Positions 45,506 to 53,629 of a stretch of DNA of 64,000 nt are shown here, piece after piece (within the stretch, counting starts at the first letter, position 1; each line of letters begins with the position of its first letter). The position numbers were made by a program, and so were the translations under genes. The notes under the pieces were generated by a model, which did no database searches, was not told the DNA's origin, and saw only the letters and a program-made list of their open reading frames with translations. The DNA is from CAINVV01 sp964528535 (lineage in GTDB: Bacteria; Bacteroidota; Bacteroidia; Bacteroidales; Prolixibacteraceae). The stretch spans positions 8,878 through 72,877 of the forward strand of contig CAZGSQ010000004.1 of the NCBI GenBank assembly GCA_964528535.1, written 5' to 3'.

Positions 45506-46270
45506 TTATTTGGCTTTTGATGAATCGGGTTGACAACAGGAGTGTTGAACGGCATTTGTGACGCTTGAACTGTCTATCTTCATTTGCATTGCCGGGGAGA
45601 GCTTTTCCTTTGGTGGACTCAGGAATGGAATGCCGAGACTTAGTCCCCTTAAAATGAACAGTATGCCAATGAGGATTACTATTAGGGGAATGATTTTATT
45701 GATCTGATTGCGGATAGATTGACTCGCCAAATTTCCAAGAATGGAAACGGCGAGCAGCAATGGCAGCGTACCGAGTCCAAAGAGCACCATGTAAAGGATT
45801 GCCAACTTCAAATCAGCTGTTCCAATGGCTCCGGCCACTGCAAGGTAGACCAATCCGCAGGGGAGGAGTCCGTTGAAGATTCCGATCAGAAACAAGGCCC
45901 TCTTGTTCTTCTCCCTGAAAAGATGCTGCATGCCTCTGCGAACAGGGTTGAAGATGTTGGTCCATCCACGGAAAGTAAATTTCTTAAACAGGAGCGGCAG
46001 CAGAACTGACAAGATCATCAGTGTGCCAACAGTCATGGAGATCATCTGCTGGTAACCCAGAAACTTGAACCCCGCACCTATGAGTCCGAAAAGGGCTCCC
46101 ATGGTACTGTAAGTGACGATTCGTCCAAGACTCCAAAGCAGACTCCCATGGATCTTCTCAAGCAGGTTCGTGCCTCGTAGCGGCAATGAAAGCGCCAACG
46201 GGCCACACATTCCAACACAGTGCAGGCTACCCATCAGGCCGAGGAGGAAAGCAGTGAGGAGAATGGTCAT
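45506..46270 (-). CDS. TauE/SafE-like membrane protein of the cbb3 operon
   Basis: 254 residues with six or more membrane segments. MGSLHCVGMCGPLAL at the N-terminus carries the Cys-x3-Cys pattern of CcoH2/SafE proteins found with cbb3 operons. It overlaps ccoH by 4 bp (ATGA-type), so the two are translationally coupled. The role in copper delivery or oxidase assembly is inferred from position; sulfite export is the alternative from the family name. Confidence 0.85.
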   Translation of the reverse strand: MTILLTAFLLGLMGSLHCVGMCGPLALSLPLRGTNLLEKIHGSLLWSLGRIVTYSTMGALFGLIGAGFKFLGYQQMISMTVGTLMILSVLLPLLFKKFTFRGWTNIFNPVRRGMQHLFREKNKRALFLIGIFNGLLPCGLVYLAVAGAIGTADLKLAILYMVLFGLGTLPLLLAVSILGNLASQSIRNQINKIIPLIVILIGILFILRGLSLGIPFLSPPKEKLSPAMQMKIDSSSVTNAVQHSCCQPDSSKAK

Positions 46271-46713
46271 TCTATGTCAATATTTTTAGTAAGTCCATAC
46301 TTTTTGTTCGCTGTATGCCAGGTGATAAATACCTGATATCGACCATGAACAAGCTGTTTGCTGTCGATGAGCAATGGAGATCCGGTTGCCTTGCATCCGA
46401 TCCTTAGGTCTTTCAATTTATCCGAAGAACGGAAAAAGTAAACAAAGATTGAATCACCCGAGGATGCCAGTTCCTTGCTCAAGATAATTTTTACCTGACT
46501 TCCTGACTTGGTGATTTGAAGACTATCCTGGTAAGCTACAGACCGGCTGTCAATTTCCATTTGCTCCGTATATTTCGCCCCTTTTTGGTAATAGTCGTCT
46601 GCCACCAGGTCTGTGTTCTGCTGCATGGCAAAATAGACAAACCAGAAAACCCATGTAAAAAATATCAGGAAGAAGAGAATGAGACCATTCCCCCAATTCA
46701 GCTTTACTTTCAT
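46267..46713 (-). CDS. ccoH: Cytochrome oxidase assembly protein CcoH (FixH)
   Basis: 148 residues with one N-terminal membrane helix (about 10-30; LILFFLIFFTWVFWFVYFA) and an extracytoplasmic domain that matches FixH (YYQKGAKYTEQMEID). Known role: assembly of the cbb3 oxidase, working with CcoI. It follows ccoG by 48 bp, an interval filled by ATTCG-type repeats. Confidence 0.85.
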   Translation of the reverse strand: MKVKLNWGNGLILFFLIFFTWVFWFVYFAMQQNTDLVADDYYQKGAKYTEQMEIDSRSVAYQDSLQITKSGSQVKIILSKELASSGDSIFVYFFRSSDKLKDLRIGCKATGSPLLIDSKQLVHGRYQVFITWHTANKKYGLTKNIDIE

Positions 46714-46723
46714 TCGCAGTGGG

Positions 46724-46757
46724 TCATTCGTGATTTGTAATTTGTCATTCGTAATTG
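46724..46757 (-). repeat. ATTCG-type repeat between ccoG and ccoH
   Basis: Sense strand CAATTACGAATGACAAATTACA and AATCACGAATGA: two or more diverged units of the AATTACGAATGAC type, within the intercistronic gap. Confidence 0.6.
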
Positions 46758-46761
46758 TTCT

Positions 46762-48132
46762 TTAGGGCCCCAAAAAATTTGTCACCACACTCTCTTTGAG
46801 CTGATCTCCCTGAAAAAATCCGATTTTGAAGGCAGTCTCCTTTCCTGTCAGCGCACTTTTTTTCATTTTGACAATCAAGGCCTCCTTGCTTTGTCCATTG
46901 GGCGCCAAAACGATTCGGCCGTTGCCGATGTTGAGCTCTCCGGAGGGGCAATCGAGCAACCTGAGTGTCAAATCAAGTGGTTCTGCTCCCTTGTTGAGGA
47001 ACATAATCTGGTAGATATTTGAATAGGTTTCTTCGTCAAGTTTCTGAAAAAGAGTTCCCTGGGCACGCCATAGGGTAACATCAAGCGTAGTTCTTCTACC
47101 TACCGTGAAGGCTAAAATCACCATCAGCACCACCAAAACGCCTGTGTAAGCAAGTGACCGGGGGTTCAGCAATTTTCTTTTTCCATTTTCTACTCCCTGA
47201 AAAGTATCGTACCGAATCAGGTTGTAAGGTTTGCCAATCTTCTTCATCACGAGGTTGCATTCGTCGATACAGGCTGCGCAATGGATGCATTCAAGCTGAG
47301 AACCATTGCGAATGTCTATCCCGGTAGGGCAAACTGCGATGCATTGCAGACAGTTGATGCAATCGCCACCCTCAGTAACCTTTGAGTTCCGGGGCTCTCC
47401 CCGTTTGTAATCGTAAATGACTGATATGGAGTTGTTGTCGAGCAAAACGCCCTGCATTCTTCCGTATGGGCAAAAGAGGGTACAAACCTGTTCCCTTACA
47501 TAGGTGTAGATAAAATAGTAAAAGAGCGAGAGTGCCACCATGACAAGGAATCCGGCAAGATGGTCGCTTACAGGCTCTGAAATAATTTTATAGAGCTGTT
47601 CGGGACCTATGAACCACATCAGAAAGACATTGGTAAAGAAGAGGGATACCACCACATAGAGTGCATGTTTGGTTATCAGTCGCACTTTCGCAAATGCCGA
47701 TCCTTGTGGCTTTTTTCCGCCTTTCCGGCCATTCCCATCAAAAAGGAATTCTATTTTGCGGTAAACCAGTTCAAGAAATAGTGTTTGCGGGCATGCCCAG
47801 CCACACCATAACCTACCGAAAACAACAGTAAACAAGACGATGGAGACGACAGTTACCGCCATCACCAAGGCAAGTATGTAAGTATCCTGAGCAAATACCA
47901 TCTGCCCAAACAGGAAAAATTTCCTGTTCAGAATATCGAGCAGCATGAATGGATGGCCGTTGACTTTCAGATAGGGAGCTGCTACCAGGAAGATTAAAAG
48001 CGTGTACCCTACGATACTCCTGCGCCGGTACCATTTGCCTACAGGCTGTTTGGCTTTGATCCACTTGCGCTGACCGGAAGCATCCAGGTTGTTTGGCCTG
48101 TCACGAAAATCCTCATCTATATTTTTTTGCAT
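46762..48132 (-). CDS. ccoG: Cytochrome c oxidase accessory protein CcoG (FixG)
   Basis: 456 residues. About five membrane helices in the first 230 residues, then two 4Fe-4S clusters: CINCLQCIAVCPTG and CIHCAACIDEC (about 255-300), followed by a periplasmic C-terminal Ig-like domain. CcoG is a cytoplasmic-membrane iron-sulfur protein that reduces copper for cbb3 oxidase assembly. It follows ccoP by 6 bp. All eight cluster cysteines are present. Confidence 0.95.
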   Translation of the reverse strand: MQKNIDEDFRDRPNNLDASGQRKWIKAKQPVGKWYRRRSIVGYTLLIFLVAAPYLKVNGHPFMLLDILNRKFFLFGQMVFAQDTYILALVMAVTVVSIVLFTVVFGRLWCGWACPQTLFLELVYRKIEFLFDGNGRKGGKKPQGSAFAKVRLITKHALYVVVSLFFTNVFLMWFIGPEQLYKIISEPVSDHLAGFLVMVALSLFYYFIYTYVREQVCTLFCPYGRMQGVLLDNNSISVIYDYKRGEPRNSKVTEGGDCINCLQCIAVCPTGIDIRNGSQLECIHCAACIDECNLVMKKIGKPYNLIRYDTFQGVENGKRKLLNPRSLAYTGVLVVLMVILAFTVGRRTTLDVTLWRAQGTLFQKLDEETYSNIYQIMFLNKGAEPLDLTLRLLDCPSGELNIGNGRIVLAPNGQSKEALIVKMKKSALTGKETAFKIGFFQGDQLKESVVTNFLGP

Positions 48133-48138
48133 GGATGA

Positions 48139-48720
48139 TTATTTGCACTCGACTCCTTGGGCTGCTTTTCCGTTGGGTGGATTTGATCCCACCAATGTAC
48201 CTAAAATATAAGCTGTTACACTTTTTATCTGGGCTTCCGACAAGGTGCTTTTGAAGGGAATCATCCCTTTTTCAGGCACTCCTTCGTTGATCAGTTTGAT
48301 CAGATCGGCCGGTTTACAGCCATGAATCCAAAAATTATCGGTCAGGTTGGGGCCGATGGCATTGCCTTCCCCTTTCATGCCATGGCAGGCAATACACCCC
48401 TTTTCAAGGAAGATTTTTGCCCCCTGGTCCATTTGCTCTTTGTCCATCACGAAGGCTGCCCCTAATCCGGCCGGATTGGCTTGTTTCCCGGCAAGTGCCA
48501 TCTGCTTGTTGTATTCGCTGATCTGGTCGCGGCCATTGTTTGGAAAGCCAAAATAGTGCACAGCATAAAAGAGAGAGAATCCGATGGTTCCCAGAAACAG
48601 AAACAGGACCCAGTAAGGAGATGGATTGTTCAACTCCTTGATTCCGTCGTAGTCGTGGTCAGTAAGCTTTTTATCATCCTGAGAATGAATGTCTTTGTTT
48701 TTATTGTTAGGATCTGTCAT
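48139..48720 (-). CDS. ccoP: cbb3 oxidase subunit III, mono-heme CcoP
   Basis: 193 residues. One membrane helix (about 35-56; SPYWVLFLFLGTIGFSLFYAV) followed by one c-type cytochrome domain with C109-x-x-C112-H113 (CIACHG) and M153 in GMIPFKS as sixth ligand. Proteobacterial CcoP has two heme domains; only one is here, which is common in Bacteroidota. It donates electrons to the CcoN core. It follows ccoQ by 73 bp. Confidence 0.93.
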   Translation of the reverse strand: MTDPNNKNKDIHSQDDKKLTDHDYDGIKELNNPSPYWVLFLFLGTIGFSLFYAVHYFGFPNNGRDQISEYNKQMALAGKQANPAGLGAAFVMDKEQMDQGAKIFLEKGCIACHGMKGEGNAIGPNLTDNFWIHGCKPADLIKLINEGVPEKGMIPFKSTLSEAQIKSVTAYILGTLVGSNPPNGKAAQGVECK

Positions 48721-48793
48721 GATGAACAGTGTTTAATGTGAAATTGATTAATGTGAAAATTGCAAAATAGGCCGAATGGTATTCGTCTTATTT

Positions 48794-48970
48794 TCAGTTG
48801 ATTTCATCTTTTTCAAAGATAGAAGACTTGTATTTGACCAGGTCTTTTTTCGGAATGGTGTAGGCATGAATCACCACGCCTACAAATAACCCGACAAAAA
48901 GGATGATCCCAACAATGTAGTACCATTGAATTCCATCTATTCCTGATAAAGTTTCGCTTACGTTTCCCAT
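48794..48970 (-). CDS. ccoQ: cbb3 oxidase subunit CcoQ (small)
   Basis: 58 residues, found by translating the gap between ccoNO and ccoP. One membrane helix (WYYIVGIILFVGLFVGVVIHAY, residues about 16-36) and the downstream IPKKDLVKYKSSIF match the CcoQ pattern. The start is ATG 48970, 6 bp downstream of the ccoNO stop. It stabilises the oxidase in other bacteria. It is below the size where automated calling is safe but its position is conclusive. Confidence 0.8.
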   Translation of the reverse strand: MGNVSETLSGIDGIQWYYIVGIILFVGLFVGVVIHAYTIPKKDLVKYKSSIFEKDEIN

Positions 48971-48976
48971 TTTTGG

Positions 48977-51121
48977 TTATTTTTTAACGTTTCCAGCAGG
49001 AGAGATGTCTCTTCCCAATTTGTGCAGGTAGGCAATCATTGCGACAACCTCTTTGGTTGGTTTGATGTCGACGCCGGCAAGTTTCAATTCGTCCACTATT
49101 TTTTTGGCATCCGTCATGAATGATTCGATGGCCTTGCTGTCGAAACCTTCCTGATAAGGTACGCCAAGTATCCGCATGGCCCTGATTTTAGCAGGAATAC
49201 CATTGACATCCACTTCGTTTTTGAGGAGGAAGGAGTATTCAGGCATGATGGATTTTGGAACCACCACTGAAGGCTTGTTGAAGTGGTTGTAGTGCCAGAT
49301 TGCCGTCTTGTAAGTTGAACTGCCTATGTATCCTGCCCGGGCCAAATCGGGACCCGTCCGGCGGGAACCCCACTGGAAAGGATGGTCGTAGACAAATTCG
49401 CCGATTTTGGAATATTCGCCGTAACGGTCTGTCTCGAAACGCAAAGGACGAACCTGTTGTGAATGACAGTTGTAGCAGCCGTTCGCGATGTAAATGTCCC
49501 TGCCGGCAAGCTCCAGCGGTGTGTAAGGTGTGACTGTGGCAATGGTCGGTATGTTGGATTGAACCTTCATCATCGGAATTATTTCTACAATTCCTCCGAT
49601 GGACAGTGCGATAGCCATCAGAATGGAGAGTCTGACGCCCTTTCTTTCGAGCCAGCGGTGCGGTGTTTCGCCGCTCTCGGCTCTGGATGCAACGTTGATG
49701 AGCGCTGGTGCTTCGGCTGCTTCATCAGCTACGATTTTCCCTGCCGCTATGGTCTTGGCCATGTTGAAAAGGAAAATGATGAAGCCCGAGAAATAGAGCA
49801 GACCACCGAGGATCCTGATGTGGTACATGGGAAGGATTCGGATGGTCGTCTCCATGAAAATAGGATAGGCAAGCAATCCGTCTGTGGTGTATTCCCGCAG
49901 CATGAGCCATTGCGTGATGGCTGCCCAGTACAATGGAATGGCGAAGAGTAGTATTCCCAGGGTGGCAATCCAGAAGTGCGTGTTGGCGAGTTTCCTGGAG
50001 TGGAGAGGTGTCCTGAAGAGCTTGGGAACCAACCAGTACAACATCCCGAAAATCAGGCCACCGTTCCAACCCATGCCGGCAATGTGGGTGTGCGCAATCG
50101 TCCAGTCAGTGAAATGGCTGATGGCATTGACACTTTTGAGCGACATCATAGGTCCTTCGAAAGTGGCCATCCCATACGCAGTAATCGCAATGACCATGAA
50201 TTTCAATCCCGGATCTTCTCTTACCTTGTCCCAGGCACCTCTCAGCGTCATCAATCCATTGATCATCCCACCCCACGATGGGGCAATCAGCATGATTGAA
50301 AATGTTACACCCAACGCCTGAACCCAGTCGGGAAGTGCATTGTAAAGAAGGTGGTGGGGGCCGGCCCACATGTATAAAAATATCAGCGACCAGAAGTGGA
50401 TGATGGAAAGCTGGTAGGAAAAGATTGGTCTGCCCGATGCTTTTGGCAGATAATAGTACATCAGGCCAAGGAAAGGTGTGGTTAAAAAGAATGCAACGGC
50501 ATTGTGGCCATACCACCACTGAACGACTGCATCCTGGGCACCCGCATAAATCGGATAGCTTTTTAACAAGGAGACGGGCAACTCAATTGAATTGACAACA
50601 TGGAGAATCGTTACCCCGATGAAGGTGGCAAGGTACCACCAAACCGCAGCGTAAATGTGCTTTTCACGACGTTTGACAACGGTTCCGATCATGTTGGCGC
50701 CAAAGCTCAGCCATGCAACTGCAATCAGCAGGTCGATGGGCCATTCCAGTTCCGCATACTCTTTCCCTGTCGTAAAACCTGAAAGCAGCGTGACTGCAGC
50801 CAAAACAATAATGGTTTGCCAGAGCCAGAAATGAATTTTTCCGAGCACATCATTGAAAAGTCTGGCTTTTAGGACGCGCTGGAGTGAATAATAGACACCG
50901 GCAAACATGGCGTTTCCAATAAAGGCAAAGATCACCGCATTGGTATGTACCGGCCTCACCCTTCCGAAAGAGATGTATTCAAATCCCAAATTGAGCGCAG
51001 GAAAGGCCAACTCCAGGGCCGCAATCAGCCCTACCAACAGAGCTACTGCTCCCCATACCAATGTTGCAAGGATGAAATTCCTCACAATGGCGTTGTCGTA
51101 ATTAAATTTTTGAATTTCCAT
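48977..51121 (-). CDS. ccoNO: cbb3 oxidase fused subunits I and II (CcoN-CcoO)
   Basis: 714 residues. The first 470 form the 12-helix CcoN core (heme-copper centre; HNAVAFFLTTPFLG, GPHHLLYNALPDW, HTHIAGMGWNGGL). The rest is CcoO, a membrane-anchored c-type cytochrome with CxxCH in GCYNCHSQQVRP (about 548-552). Such fusions are typical of Bacteroidota. It is the catalytic subunit of a high-affinity, microaerobic terminal oxidase. It follows ccoS by 17 bp and precedes ccoQ by 6 bp. Confidence 0.95.
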   Translation of the reverse strand: MEIQKFNYDNAIVRNFILATLVWGAVALLVGLIAALELAFPALNLGFEYISFGRVRPVHTNAVIFAFIGNAMFAGVYYSLQRVLKARLFNDVLGKIHFWLWQTIIVLAAVTLLSGFTTGKEYAELEWPIDLLIAVAWLSFGANMIGTVVKRREKHIYAAVWWYLATFIGVTILHVVNSIELPVSLLKSYPIYAGAQDAVVQWWYGHNAVAFFLTTPFLGLMYYYLPKASGRPIFSYQLSIIHFWSLIFLYMWAGPHHLLYNALPDWVQALGVTFSIMLIAPSWGGMINGLMTLRGAWDKVREDPGLKFMVIAITAYGMATFEGPMMSLKSVNAISHFTDWTIAHTHIAGMGWNGGLIFGMLYWLVPKLFRTPLHSRKLANTHFWIATLGILLFAIPLYWAAITQWLMLREYTTDGLLAYPIFMETTIRILPMYHIRILGGLLYFSGFIIFLFNMAKTIAAGKIVADEAAEAPALINVASRAESGETPHRWLERKGVRLSILMAIALSIGGIVEIIPMMKVQSNIPTIATVTPYTPLELAGRDIYIANGCYNCHSQQVRPLRFETDRYGEYSKIGEFVYDHPFQWGSRRTGPDLARAGYIGSSTYKTAIWHYNHFNKPSVVVPKSIMPEYSFLLKNEVDVNGIPAKIRAMRILGVPYQEGFDSKAIESFMTDAKKIVDELKLAGVDIKPTKEVVAMIAYLHKLGRDISPAGNVKK

Positions 51122-51138
51122 AACTGGTTTAATCTGAA

Positions 51139-51324
51139 TTATATAGGTTCGCTAAATTTTTTTCCTTCTTCTTCCTGCGCTTCCAGTTCATCCTCAAACA
51201 GGATGCGAACCGATGGGGTGTAATTGTCATCGTACTGACCTGTTTTGACAGCCCATATAAACATGGCCAAAAAGATCAATGCCGCAAAAAGACTTACGCC
51301 AATTAAAACAAAGAGGATATTCAT
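51139..51324 (-). CDS. ccoS: cbb3 oxidase maturation protein CcoS
   Basis: 61 residues from ATG 51324; a TTG six bases upstream is less likely. One membrane helix (about 2-24) followed by VKTGQYDDNYTPSVRILFEDE, the CcoS signature. It is needed for copper insertion into CcoN. It is the first gene of the operon, with a candidate promoter at 51365-51372. Confidence 0.88.
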   Translation of the reverse strand: MNILFVLIGVSLFAALIFLAMFIWAVKTGQYDDNYTPSVRILFEDELEAQEEEGKKFSEPI

Positions 51325-51681
51325 AAGCAAATTTGGTTCTGAATCGCAGGGACGATCAGTAGGTCAAAATTAATAATAATTTTAATTTTAACTATTTCGA
51401 AGGGTGGAAAGTGTCCAACCCGGAAGGGTCAGTAACGGGTAGAAAATGATTTCGAATTTTTATTTGATATATAATTGAAAATTAGTTGGATATAAGAAAT
51501 TTTCAGGAAGATTATGGACAATTTCCAACCATTTTCAGAATTAATTTCGTGCAACTTGCAGAAATTTAGAATCATTACAAATATAAGAACCTGTGATTAC
51601 GATTGGCCACTTAGAATAGTGCAGAATATTTTGAATCTTGAAAACAACAAGCCAGTACCCTGAAGCTAAAAATGATTCTTT
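51325..51681 (-). promoter_or_regulatory. Upstream region of the cbb3 operon
   Basis: 357 bp between the operon and the GNAT-like gene. A TAATTTTG box (minus strand, 51372-51365) ends 41 bp before ccoS; no TTTG at correct spacing and no FNR-like palindrome were seen. The rest is AT-rich with no gene. It also holds the 3' flank of the GNAT-like gene. Confidence 0.45.
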
Positions 51682-52806
51682 TCAGATATCCCGCTGGTAA
51701 ATTCTGAATTTCTTGTAGACTTTGCCACCAAATTTCTCCATTTCGGCCCTGACTTTGGTGTTGTATTCCAATTCGAGGTGTGAATCCATCACAATTTTCC
51801 CCGTCTCCCTTGCTGATTGGACCAGGCTAAGTCCCATCCAGACATCCAATCCCCGACCCTGGTAACGAGGGTCTATGGCGCCCAGCAGCAGGTTGATTTG
51901 CTTGGTCTTGCGTGCAGCGGCAAAGATCTGGAAGATACCAAATGGGAAGAGATAGCCTTTGCATTTCTTGATCCCCTCACTGATATCGGCCATGGCAATA
52001 AACATGGCTACAATTTCATCCTTTTCATTAACAATCAATTTAATAAATCTGGGATTGATCAAGAAGAGATATTTGTTGGCGAAATCGTCCATCTCTTTTT
52101 CATTGAATGGCACAAATCCGTAAATATCGCCGAAAGTGTCGTTTACAAGATGCAGGACCGGCCTGATGAAGGGTTTTACCTTGCGTCTTGAAGTAAACTG
52201 AAGCAACCTTAAATTTGTATTCTGTTTCTCAGCGCGCTCAAGAATTTTTTGGTGAAGTGCCGGAGTCTCATCGGGTATTGGTATCTGGTAGACGACGCAA
52301 TCAACCTTCTTGGTAAATCCTGCTCCTACTGACAAATCAACCATGTAAGGGAAGTTGCAGTTCGAAGCAATCACTACCGGCTTGTCATACCCTTCGATCA
52401 AGAATCCCTGAGGGTCTTTGTCGGAGAAGGCAAGAGGCCCAACCATCTGAACCATTCCAAAAGATTTGCCCCATGCAGCCACATAATCCACGAGGGCATT
52501 GAAGACTTCCGGATCATTCCATGTCTCCAGATTGGAAAAACGCACATGATTTTCGTTGTGTGATTCGTTGTACACCTTGCTGATAAGCCCCATGCATCGC
52601 CCAACACACTGCTCACCTTTGAAAGCCAGCAACAAGACATGTTCGCAATGATCGAACAATCCATTCTTCCTGGGATTAAAATATTCCCATTCATCCATGT
52701 ACAAAGGAGGCACCCAGTTTTCGTGTTCCTTGTGGATTTCTGCAGGAAGATGGATAAAAAGACGGAGGTCTTTCTTGGTTTCGACTTTTCTGATAGTTAT
52801 GGTCAT
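51682..52806 (-). CDS. GNAT-fold acetyltransferase-like protein
   Basis: 374 residues. N-terminal TITIRKVETKKDLRLFIHLP and C-terminal YQGRGLDVWMGLSLVQSARETG (an R/QxxGxG/A-type acyl-CoA loop, about 315-330) suggest two GNAT-like halves, as in YghO-type proteins. The loop YQGRGLD is a fair but not perfect acetyl-CoA-binding motif. No substrate can be assigned. Its start lies 27 bp after a tandem 9-bp repeat block. Confidence 0.75.
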   Translation of the reverse strand: MTITIRKVETKKDLRLFIHLPAEIHKEHENWVPPLYMDEWEYFNPRKNGLFDHCEHVLLLAFKGEQCVGRCMGLISKVYNESHNENHVRFSNLETWNDPEVFNALVDYVAAWGKSFGMVQMVGPLAFSDKDPQGFLIEGYDKPVVIASNCNFPYMVDLSVGAGFTKKVDCVVYQIPIPDETPALHQKILERAEKQNTNLRLLQFTSRRKVKPFIRPVLHLVNDTFGDIYGFVPFNEKEMDDFANKYLFLINPRFIKLIVNEKDEIVAMFIAMADISEGIKKCKGYLFPFGIFQIFAAARKTKQINLLLGAIDPRYQGRGLDVWMGLSLVQSARETGKIVMDSHLELEYNTKVRAEMEKFGGKVYKKFRIYQRDI

Positions 52807-52833
52807 GGGAGCAAAAATAAAAAAAATATTAAT

Positions 52834-52868
52834 AAGTGACTAAAGTGACTAAAGTGGCTAAAGTGACG
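52834..52868 (-). repeat. Tandem AAGTGACTA repeat block (4 units)
   Basis: Four 9-bp units on the plus strand (52834, 52843, 52852 and 52861; AAGTGACTA, AAGTGACTA, AAGTGGCTA, AAGTGACGT). It lies between the DUF4294 stop and the GNAT-like start and reads TAGTCACTT in the sense direction. Confidence 0.9.
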
Positions 52869-52869
52869 T

Positions 52870-53472
52870 TCAAATCAATCCCAAATCAATTTGCAAGATA
52901 ATATATTCTATCAGACGGTCTTCCATCACCGGATCGTATAGGGCTTTGAGATCATGACCGAACAACCGGGCAACAGACTGCCAGAAGAAAGCAGACAGCC
53001 CGCCTTTGAACTCCTTGATGATCTCGAACGACGAGCTGCCGGTCTGTCTGTCGAGTAGTTTAATCAAAATGCGACCTTCCGATACTTTCATCACCCTGAG
53101 TTCATCTTCAAACTCTGCGAACAGGGCCTTCTCTACCCCTTTGACATACTTTTTACGCTCCCTTTCGGTCTTGAACGAAGCGTAGACACGGTTGTACTCA
53201 GCCAGTTTGACGGCTGCCACTTTTGCGATGGGATATACTTTTTTGACTTTGTATTCCAGTAAGGAATACTCCCTGAGCTGTTTGGGGCGCATGTCCTTTT
53301 TGTCGGGGAAGATGTCGATCGGTTTGAGATCGAAATGGAGGGTAGTATCTTTTTGTCCGACTTCCGACCCTAACTCCTTGCCGTTGGTCATTGAAGATTG
53401 GGCAGAAAGAAGCATCGTACTGATCAGCAAGAACAGCAAAATCACCAAGGCTTTGAATTGATTCCTCTTCAT
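52870..53472 (-). CDS. DUF4294 family secreted protein
   Basis: 200 residues from ATG 53472; an in-frame TTG at 53490 is less likely. Signal peptide about 1-25 (AQS). The block REYSLLEYKVKKVYPIAKVAAVKL and VEKALFAEFEDELRVMKVSEGRILIKLLDRQTG are the DUF4294 signature, a Bacteroidota family of unknown function. Ends immediately before the tandem repeat. Confidence 0.88.
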   Translation of the reverse strand: MKRNQFKALVILLFLLISTMLLSAQSSMTNGKELGSEVGQKDTTLHFDLKPIDIFPDKKDMRPKQLREYSLLEYKVKKVYPIAKVAAVKLAEYNRVYASFKTERERKKYVKGVEKALFAEFEDELRVMKVSEGRILIKLLDRQTGSSSFEIIKEFKGGLSAFFWQSVARLFGHDLKALYDPVMEDRLIEYIILQIDLGLI

Positions 53473-53478
53473 TTCGTG

Positions 53479-53511
53479 CAAATTTAGCAAAGGAAACTGC
53501 GAACCTGCAAA
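53479..53511 (-). promoter_or_regulatory. DUF4294 promoter (near-leaderless)
   Basis: Minus-strand TTTG (53511-53508), 21 bp, TAAATTTG (53486-53479). The -7 box is only 7 bp ahead of the ATG at 53472, so the mRNA would be almost leaderless. Confidence 0.5.
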
Positions 53512-53563
53512 TTTTTAGGTTTTAATAGAGCGGTTTAACATTCTTTACCAACTCAATATTCAA

Positions 53564-53571
53564 TATCTTTG
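53564..53571 (+). promoter_or_regulatory. -7 element of the arginine deiminase family gene
   Basis: TATCTTTG matches the consensus and lies 58 bp before the ATG at 53630; no ideally spaced TTTG. Confidence 0.45.
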
Positions 53572-53629
53572 CCTATCATTAAGGACAAAAATATCTTTTC
53601 CTGATTGGTTTTAATACGCTTCGACAACT

